Below, piece by piece: positions 58,532 to 64,000 of a DNA stretch of 64,000 nt. The stretch comes from Anastatus disparis (lineage: Eukaryota > Arthropoda > Insecta > Hymenoptera > Eupelmidae): positions 620,001 to 684,000 of the forward strand of contig JAFFSR010000018.1 in NCBI GenBank assembly GCA_017163975.1, read 5' to 3'. A program made the position numbers and the translations under genes. The notes beneath the pieces were generated by a model. It ran no database searches and had not been told where the DNA came from. It was given only the letters and a program-made list of their open reading frames with translations. Numbering within the stretch: position 1 is the first letter of the stretch; every line of letters starts with the position of its first letter.

Positions 58532-59614
58532 TTACGCTATGTTAGTACTTATTAATTTTATCTCATCTATTTGCGAGTAAAAATCTTTGAGTGGGAAGTG
58601 ATTTAATCTGCACATTCCCGCAGCGAGGATTGTATGTATTCTGCAATAATCAGGTGCTTGATTATGCTCATATTGAGATATTTCTTTGAAATATTCATCA
58701 ATCATTAGAGGGTGTTCCTGATTATCGAAACATCTTTCTATGAATCCTGTGAGATCTGCAAATGCTAAGCTTTTAAGCTTAAAAACTACTTCTTGGTCGT
58801 CGAGTCTGTCGTGCCAAGTTAGTCTGCCGCCTGCCCAGATGATCATGTTATACCCAAGTGACTCGAAGTCTCCTCTTCTTGTGAGTACTCCTTGATGGGC
58901 ATCACGACTCATGAATTCCAGAGTGCCGTTATTGGCTTTTTTAGGGTCTGGTTTAAATTCTGTGTCAGTCTTAAATTTGCAAGATAGACCGAAATCTGCT
59001 AAGTATACCATCTCTTTTTTACTTTTATCTATAAGTATGTTAGAGCTTTTAATATCATTATGTACATAACCTTTTTGGTGTATGTATTTTAAAGCTACTG
59101 AAATGGTCCATGCTATGTGATATACTGTATATTCAGGAAACATTCCATCTGTTTTTAAGAATATTTTCTCTAAGTTGCAGTCGTATCGTTTTAATACTAT
59201 GAATCTGTATTCTTGCTTATTGACTTTATGACTTCCTGCGCCACAAAATTCCGGTATTCCGATTTCCGGAATTACTTCTTCCTCTGCCCAGTCTAATACC
59301 ATGCCTGGGAGGGCTGCATGTAAGTAGAAATGCATCTCAACGAACAAGGGTCCGTTCTGGTGAGGTTCTACTTTTATTACTGCTGGGTAGTCTTTAGGAA
59401 TTGTACCTATGTATGGAGCTGCGGCGTAAATTTCGCCGAATCCACCGATACCAATTGATGGTCCGATGATCCATTTCCTTTGCTTTAAATCAGTAAAAAC
59501 CTCGTTTAGCGGAATTGCTTTAGGCATCGCATATCTTCTTTCAGCTAATTCTTTGGGAGGAATCTCCACAACTTGACTTTTTTGGCTGAATCTGATTTTT
59601 TTTCTTATTGACAT
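58532..59614 (-). CDS. VRK-type Ser/Thr protein kinase encoded in the retroelement (ORF3)
   Basis: 360 residues, no introns. Glycine loop GIGGFGEIY (55-63), catalytic Lys in [20 protein letters not shown] (Lys81, with Glu93 as helix C partner), catalytic loop [14 protein letters not shown] (Asp187, Lys189, Asn192), YLADFGLS (Asp207), and the VRK-specific activation-segment block [20 protein letters not shown] with [13 protein letters not shown]. These VEPxxNGPLF, GT(I/L)EFxSxDAHxG and RRGDxExLGYxMI signatures separate VRKs from casein kinase 1. All catalytic residues are present, so activity is expected on Ser/Thr substrates, unknown here. No C-terminal membrane anchor. Its ATG at 59614 lies inside the end of pol, 74 bp overlap, +1 frame; an in-frame stop three codons upstream rules out a longer N-terminus in that frame. 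Weak start context (CTTATGT). Confidence 0.93.
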   Translation of the reverse strand: MSIRKKIRFSQKSQVVEIPPKELAERRYAMPKAIPLNEVFTDLKQRKWIIGPSIGIGGFGEIYAAAPYIGTIPKDYPAVIKVEPHQNGPLFVEMHFYLHAALPGMVLDWAEEEVIPEIGIPEFCGAGSHKVNKQEYRFIVLKRYDCNLEKIFLKTDGMFPEYTVYHIAWTISVALKYIHQKGYVHNDIKSSNILIDKSKKEMVYLADFGLSCKFKTDTEFKPDPKKANNGTLEFMSRDAHQGVLTRRGDFESLGYNMIIWAGGRLTWHDRLDDQEVVFKLKSLAFADLTGFIERCFDNQEHPLMIDEYFKEISQYEHNQAPDYCRIHTILAAGMCRLNHFPLKDFYSQIDEIKLISTNIA

Positions 59615-62600
59615 AAGTCCTTAATGGAGGTCGTGTTTCGCTTCTAGCGGGCGTTTGTACAACTTCTTCTTGAGTGTTGTTAGGACTATGCTGAGATTTT
59701 TGAGTGTCATTTTGTGTGTTAGTGTTGACTTCTATTGCGTGGTCATCATCCTGATTAGGTGTGACTCTATCTTGGCTAATATTTTCTGAACTTGTTTTTT
59801 TGGTTTGGCTTTCTTTTTCCACATGAGGATAATTATCGTTTTGCGTTGCAAAATCAAAATTGTAGCTATTGCTAAATCTATTGTTTGGTTGATCTTGATT
59901 TGCAGGTTGCTCTGCGCCTAAAACGACTTCTACGAGGTCATTGGGGACGTAGTGTGCTGGTTTTACCAACTCGATAGCTACGGTTTTATTCTGTCCGTTG
60001 ATATCTATTACGAAGTTTCGTCCGTTGTCATGGCGAGAGATTATCTTATGTGGGCCTGTGTAGGGTTTATCTAGTCCTACTTTAGCTTTGTTACGGTAAA
60101 ATACGTGTGTGCACGATGCGAGATCCTTAAACACGAAAGGTTTAATCGCATGATGATGTGCTACTGGCACTGGTTGTATTTTCCGTATATATTCTCGGAA
60201 TTCTTCCAAGAAGATGTGTCTGTCGGGTTCGAATTCTCCAAAGGCGAAGAATTCTCCCGGTAATCTGAGTGTTGTACCAAATACGAAGTCTGCTGGGCTA
60301 GCTTCGGTGTCTGATCGTATGCAGGTGCGTAACCCTAGCATAACTGAAGATAAGACTCGTGTCCAATCATCATTGTCGGTACTACATCTTATTGCGGCTT
60401 TCAGAACTCTGTGCCACCTTTCTATCATGCCATTGGCTTGTGGGTGATAAGCTGCGGTTCTTATGCGCTGACAGCCTATTATTTCTAATAGAGATCTGAA
60501 AAGCTGTGATTCGAATTGAGAACCTTGATCTGTGGTCAAGATTATTGGTGAACCATAACGCGAGATCCACGTGTCGTAGAATGCGCGCGCTATAGTGGGT
60601 GCTGTAATGTCCCTGACAGGTGTAGCTTCCGGCCATCTAGAATATCTGTCTATCATGGTCAGGACATATCTAAAACCTTGACTGTCAGGCAACGGGCCTA
60701 CTATATCTATATGAACGTGGGAAAATCTGTTGTCAGGCACGACAAAGTGCTCTGGCAAGAATTTATTGTGTCTTGTGACCTTAGAGGTCTGGCATCGTAT
60801 GCACTCTTTGGCCCACGTTTTGATGTCTCTTGACATATTTGGCCATACAAATTTTTGTCTGATTAATTTGTCTGTTACATTGGCACTGGGATGTGCTCTT
60901 GAATGGTATATATCGAATGTTTCTCGTCTGAGCGAGACTGGAATGTATGGTCTGATCGTATTTTGATGTATGTCGCAGTAGAGAGGGTAGTCGTCTTGAC
61001 GCCATGAGAGTCTTTGTAATTTTAATGGATGATCTGGATTGCTTACGATTTCTCTTAGTTGTTCATCGTTAAGCTGCTCTCTGCTTAATTGTTCAGGGCT
61101 GAATAGCATAGGAATGCTTATAGCATCCAATGAATCGATCATATCTTTGTGCTTTGCGTCAAGCCTTGTTTCTGGGCTATCCCAATTAATTTCTGCTTCC
61201 GTACCGATGGAATCTATCCTTGATAGAGCGTCTGCTACGACATTATTAGGACCAGGAATGTACTTAATCTGTGTGTTAAATTCTGAGATATACGTAATTT
61301 GACGTATTTGCCTCTTGCTGGATTTCTCAGCACTTTGAGAGAATGCAAACGTTAGAGGTCTGTGGTCAGTTATGACGGTAAATTCTCGCATGTCCAGGTA
61401 ATAATGGAAATATTTAAGTGCTTCATACACTGCTGTTAACTCACGATCGTACACTGAGTAGTTTAACTGCGATGGAGAGAATTTACGCGAGAAAAATGCT
61501 AAAGGACGCCATGTCTCTTTATCTTTCTGTTCGAGAACTGCTCCCATTGCTATGTCGGAAGCGTCTGTAGCGACTCGTGTTTCAGCTAAAGGGTTAGGGA
61601 AAGCTAGATATATTGTTTCTGCTAACTCCTTCTTGGCTTGTTCGAAAGCGATTTCTGAGGCTTTGTCCCAGACTACAGGTCTTTTATCTTTTTTCTTGGC
61701 GTCTTTGATGTGCTGGTTGAGCGCAGCATGAGTTTTAGCTGCTTTAGGAATACAGCGTCTATAAAAGTTTATCATCCCAAGGAATCTCCTAAGATCGTCG
61801 ATCGTTTGAGGCTTGGGGAAATTTTTAATGGCTTCTACCTTATCTTTTGCTGGTTTGAAACCTTCTGCACTGATTTCGAAACCTAAGAAAGTTAATTGTT
61901 GTACTCCAAAGGTGCATTTATCTAGATTAAGGTGCAAGTGATACTCTTTGAGTCTTTGTAGTACTATTTTGAGGTGCTCTTCATGCTCCTCTTCGTTAGC
62001 AGAAGCTATGAGAATATCGTCAATATATACGAAAACAAAATCTAAATCACTTAGAGCTTTGTTGACATATCTTTGAAATGTTTGAGCGGCGTTACGTAAG
62101 CCAAATGTCATGACTACGTACTCGAAAAGTCCAAAAGGAGTAATGACCGCTGTTTTAGGTATATCGTCTTTTTCTACAGGTATCTGATGATACGCTTTTT
62201 GTAGATCCAGACTTGTAAAGATGGTTTTACCATGTAATAATATAGGAAAATCCTGTATGTGCGGTACTGGATACCTGTCAGGTACAGTCACCGCGTTTAA
62301 TCGGCGATAGTCACCGCAAATGCGCCATGTTTTGTCCTTTTTGGGAACCATGTGTATCGGGCTTGCCCAAGGACTGCTTGATGGTCTACAAATGCCAAGC
62401 TCGCAGAGATCTTTAAACTCTTTTTTTGCTGCGGCTAATTTTTCAGGACCTAGCCTACGCACGCGTTGTGCTATAGGAGGACCATTAGTTTTAATGCAGT
62501 GGGCTACGCCTTGTTCTAGAATAGGTGTTGGGTTGTCTATGCCAATTACTTCCTGAAATTGGGATAGTAATTGAGCATATTTGCAGTCAGGTTTAATGAC

Positions 62601-63032
62601 TGATATTTTTATCTCATTCACCTTATGATAATGTAGAGTTGTTGCTAGGAGTGTTTCTCCGTCGACTAGCAATCTTTTCTTGAGATCAGGTAGTAAGTGG
62701 TAGTGTTCTAAAATGTCGCCTCCGAGAATGGGGTATGGGACATCCGCGATGATGAAGTGCCATTTGATTGCTTTACGCAGATTGAGATTTAATTCGATAT
62801 ATTCGGTTCCGTACGTATTAATCACGGTATTATTAGCTGCGTATAATTTGAATGAATGAGGTGCTTCTTTGTTATCACGCTTTCGCGGTATGACTGACAC
62901 TTCAGCACCGGTGTCTACTAAAAATAGTCTTTGTGCTTTTCTATCGAAAACATGGAGACGTACTGAATTTATACCCGGTATACCCGTCTCCGCGATTACA
63001 GGGTGTTTTAGTTTTCCTTCTTCGCGGGATCT
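59541..63032 (-). CDS. Ty3/gypsy pol polyprotein (protease, RT, RNase H, integrase)
   Basis: Open from about 63032 in the -1 frame relative to gag, overlapping its end by 25 bp; no ATG near the start, so gag-pol frameshifting is expected. Order: protease [14 protein letters not shown] (about 62905-62945) with ILGGDIL. Numbering from the codon at 62900, RT has [10 protein letters not shown] (231), TFGLRNA (265) and catalytic YIDD (292-295). RNase H has ATDAS (Asp446), DRELTA (Glu487) and TDHRPL (Asp512). Integrase zinc finger is His666, His670, Cys700, Cys703, with DDE core Asp732, Asp791, Glu827. A GPY/F-type module [10 protein letters not shown] is near 950, then a Gln/Asn/Thr-rich tail. No stop or missing catalytic residue: looks recently active. 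Confidence 0.95.
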   Translation of the reverse strand, partial: RSREEGKLKHPVIAETGIPGINSVRLHVFDRKAQRLFLVDTGAEVSVIPRKRDNKEAPHSFKLYAANNTVINTYGTEYIELNLNLRKAIKWHFIIADVPYPILGGDILEHYHLLPDLKKRLLVDGETLLATTLHYHKVNEIKISVIKPDCKYAQLLSQFQEVIGIDNPTPILEQGVAHCIKTNGPPIAQRVRRLGPEKLAAAKKEFKDLCELGICRPSSSPWASPIHMVPKKDKTWRICGDYRRLNAVTVPDRYPVPHIQDFPILLHGKTIFTSLDLQKAYHQIPVEKDDIPKTAVITPFGLFEYVVMTFGLRNAAQTFQRYVNKALSDLDFVFVYIDDILIASANEEEHEEHLKIVLQRLKEYHLHLNLDKCTFGVQQLTFLGFEISAEGFKPAKDKVEAIKNFPKPQTIDDLRRFLGMINFYRRCIPKAAKTHAALNQHIKDAKKKDKRPVVWDKASEIAFEQAKKELAETIYLAFPNPLAETRVATDASDIAMGAVLEQKDKETWRPLAFFSRKFSPSQLNYSVYDRELTAVYEALKYFHYYLDMREFTVITDHRPLTFAFSQSAEKSSKRQIRQITYISEFNTQIKYIPGPNNVVADALSRIDSIGTEAEINWDSPETRLDAKHKDMIDSLDAISIPMLFSPEQLSREQLNDEQLREIVSNPDHPLKLQRLSWRQDDYPLYCDIHQNTIRPYIPVSLRRETFDIYHSRAHPSANVTDKLIRQKFVWPNMSRDIKTWAKECIRCQTSKVTRHNKFLPEHFVVPDNRFSHVHIDIVGPLPDSQGFRYVLTMIDRYSRWPEATPVRDITAPTIARAFYDTWISRYGSPIILTTDQGSQFESQLFRSLLEIIGCQRIRTAAYHPQANGMIERWHRVLKAAIRCSTDNDDWTRVLSSVMLGLRTCIRSDTEASPADFVFGTTLRLPGEFFAFGEFEPDRHIFLEEFREYIRKIQPVPVAHHHAIKPFVFKDLASCTHVFYRNKAKVGLDKPYTGPHKIISRHDNGRNFVIDINGQNKTVAIELVKPAHYVPNDLVEVVLGAEQPANQDQPNNRFSNSYNFDFATQNDNYPHVEKESQTKKTSSENISQDRVTPNQDDDHAIEVNTNTQNDTQKSQHSPNNTQEEVVQTPARSETRPPLRTYVNKKKNQIQPKKSSCGDSSQRIS

Positions 63033-64000
63033 TTAGGAGATTTGTCTCTAGGCGGTTTCTTGACAGCGTTGCCACCTCCTTTCCAGCCACAGGGATCCTG
63101 ACAGCTTCTTGCTTTAATTCCATATAAATAGTGATAATAGCAAAACATATATGGCTTATCTGGTGAAGGTGAACGGAATAGAGATCTGTTTCTACTACCG
63201 TCTTGATTTCTTGTGCGGGATCTACCTCTGCTTCGTTGCTGTTGGTTATTATTTACATCTGACGGTTTAATGTTCCGTTTCAGCTCGTCTATGCTGTTCT
63301 TAATCGTTCTGAGGTCAATCTCGGTGTGGTTTACCTGCTTTGGTTGATTGAGGTTAGATGTGACTGCGTAGACGTTTTTAGCTTGTCTGTTTACCAATTC
63401 GAACATATGGTCTGCTATCTCGACTAAGCGTCTTTGGTTTTCCACCGTGATAGGCTCTGGCATAACCTTGAGTGTGTCGAATGGTAAGTCCTCCTTCCAG
63501 CGTGCTAGAACTGCAGCTAATGGTATATCGTTACCAGCTAATCCGATCATTTCATTCAAGTATTCTGACGGTTTGCGATGTCCTAATCTGTTTTCTCCGA
63601 ACAGTTTGCTGATTCTGGTTTGAGGTGAAATCATGTACTTATCTAGGACTTTTTGCTTGAATGCTTCGTATTTATTACCTTCCGGTAATGATGGTATTGT
63701 GTGTGCTAATTCCTGCACTATCGATTGACCCAGATTGTTGAATAGGTTGATGTATTTGACGTTATCATGTGTTATCCCGTACATCTTCATTTGATCTTCG
63801 AAAGATGTAAACCATGTTTCCGGTTTAGTGGTCCAAAGAGGTTGAAATTTAAATTCTACGACTATGTTGGGATTCTGATTATGATATATAGTTGGAGCGC
63901 GAAAATTAAAATTTTGATTGTATACTTCCTCTGGATTTGATTTAATTGTAAGCGGGACTTGGTTAAACGAACTAGAATTCTGAACGGTTTTAGACGTGTT
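63008..64000 (-). CDS. Ty3/gypsy gag, 5' end beyond the window
   Basis: Frame is open to 64000 and continues off the edge; an internal Met at 63790 is not the true start. The matrix/capsid region begins with [20 protein letters not shown], the conserved W-containing start of gypsy capsids. The middle has [20 protein letters not shown] and [11 protein letters not shown] typical of capsid C-terminal domains. Near the end is an Arg/Ser-rich nucleocapsid ([18 protein letters not shown]) and an atypical zinc-binding motif [18 protein letters not shown], the CxYHxxxGxxAxxCxxPC form used by many insect gypsy elements instead of CCHC knuckles. Stop at 63008-63010. Confidence 0.92.
   Translation of the reverse strand, partial: NTSKTVQNSSSFNQVPLTIKSNPEEVYNQNFNFRAPTIYHNQNPNIVVEFKFQPLWTTKPETWFTSFEDQMKMYGITHDNVKYINLFNNLGQSIVQELAHTIPSLPEGNKYEAFKQKVLDKYMISPQTRISKLFGENRLGHRKPSEYLNEMIGLAGNDIPLAAVLARWKEDLPFDTLKVMPEPITVENQRRLVEIADHMFELVNRQAKNVYAVTSNLNQPKQVNHTEIDLRTIKNSIDELKRNIKPSDVNNNQQQRSRGRSRTRNQDGSRNRSLFRSPSPDKPYMFCYYHYLYGIKARSCQDPCGWKGGGNAVKKPPRDKSPKDPAKKEN

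Noticed and set aside
60214..62556. Plus-strand ORFs opposite the gypsy pol
   Set aside because: Antisense shadows of a well-supported polyprotein.

Overview
This is a gene-poor, AT-rich animal nuclear segment, almost certainly from an insect. The only host-gene sequence I can defend is one internal exon of the 20S proteasome subunit alpha type-3 gene (16431-16822, + strand). Nearly everything else is transposable-element DNA at several ages and nesting levels. A parasitoid-type hymenopteran genome would fit the base composition and element load, but that is inference and the window does not name the species.

Layout. Positions 1-8500 hold TTAA-flanked hairpin MITEs and a large foldback element (3312-7740) with other elements nested inside. 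Positions 8487-13724 are a dead Ty1/copia retrotransposon on the - strand, cut by a small DNA element and by an orphan transposon end. Positions 14000-22700 are more TTAA hairpin MITEs, the proteasome exon, a broken non-LTR retrotransposon with nested foldbacks, and a three-unit stem-loop repeat. Positions 23118-23779 are a 662-bp foldback with a TAA duplication. Positions 23858-27433 are a TTAA-flanked DNA transposon with a broken Mutator-type DDE transposase. Positions 28264-39977 are an 11.7-kb transposon with about 545-bp terminal inverted repeats. Its transposase gene is split by a 7.2-kb foldback, which itself carries a 4.3-kb head-to-head palindrome of about 130-bp repeats. Positions 41376-47471 are a 6.1-kb non-coding element with CACTR-type ends. 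Positions 47553-51005 are a 3.4-kb palindrome with a tRNA-like sequence in each arm. Positions 51000-55870 hold remnants and MITEs.

The standout is the right end. From about 55885 to beyond 64000, on the - strand, lies a Ty3/gypsy LTR retrotransposon with intact-looking gag (5' end off the window), pol, and two further ORFs in the env position. The first overlaps the end of pol and is a clear vaccinia-related-kinase (VRK) type Ser/Thr kinase with all catalytic motifs. The second (534 aa) has an RRM-like fold followed by leucine-rich repeats, the order found in NXF-type mRNA export factors. A polypurine tract and a candidate 3' LTR follow. If one transcript carries all of this, it is a retroelement that acquired a host-type kinase and an RNA-binding/LRR protein. 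I know of no described LTR element with this content.

Many TTAA hairpin families with unrelated interiors share the end GAG(G/C)AGG plus a nearby GTCCTTKTCTAAT-type block, suggesting mobilisation by one kind of transposase. Three insertions in foldback arms have an undamaged counterpart site in the opposite arm, which proves the TTAA target and duplication inside this window.
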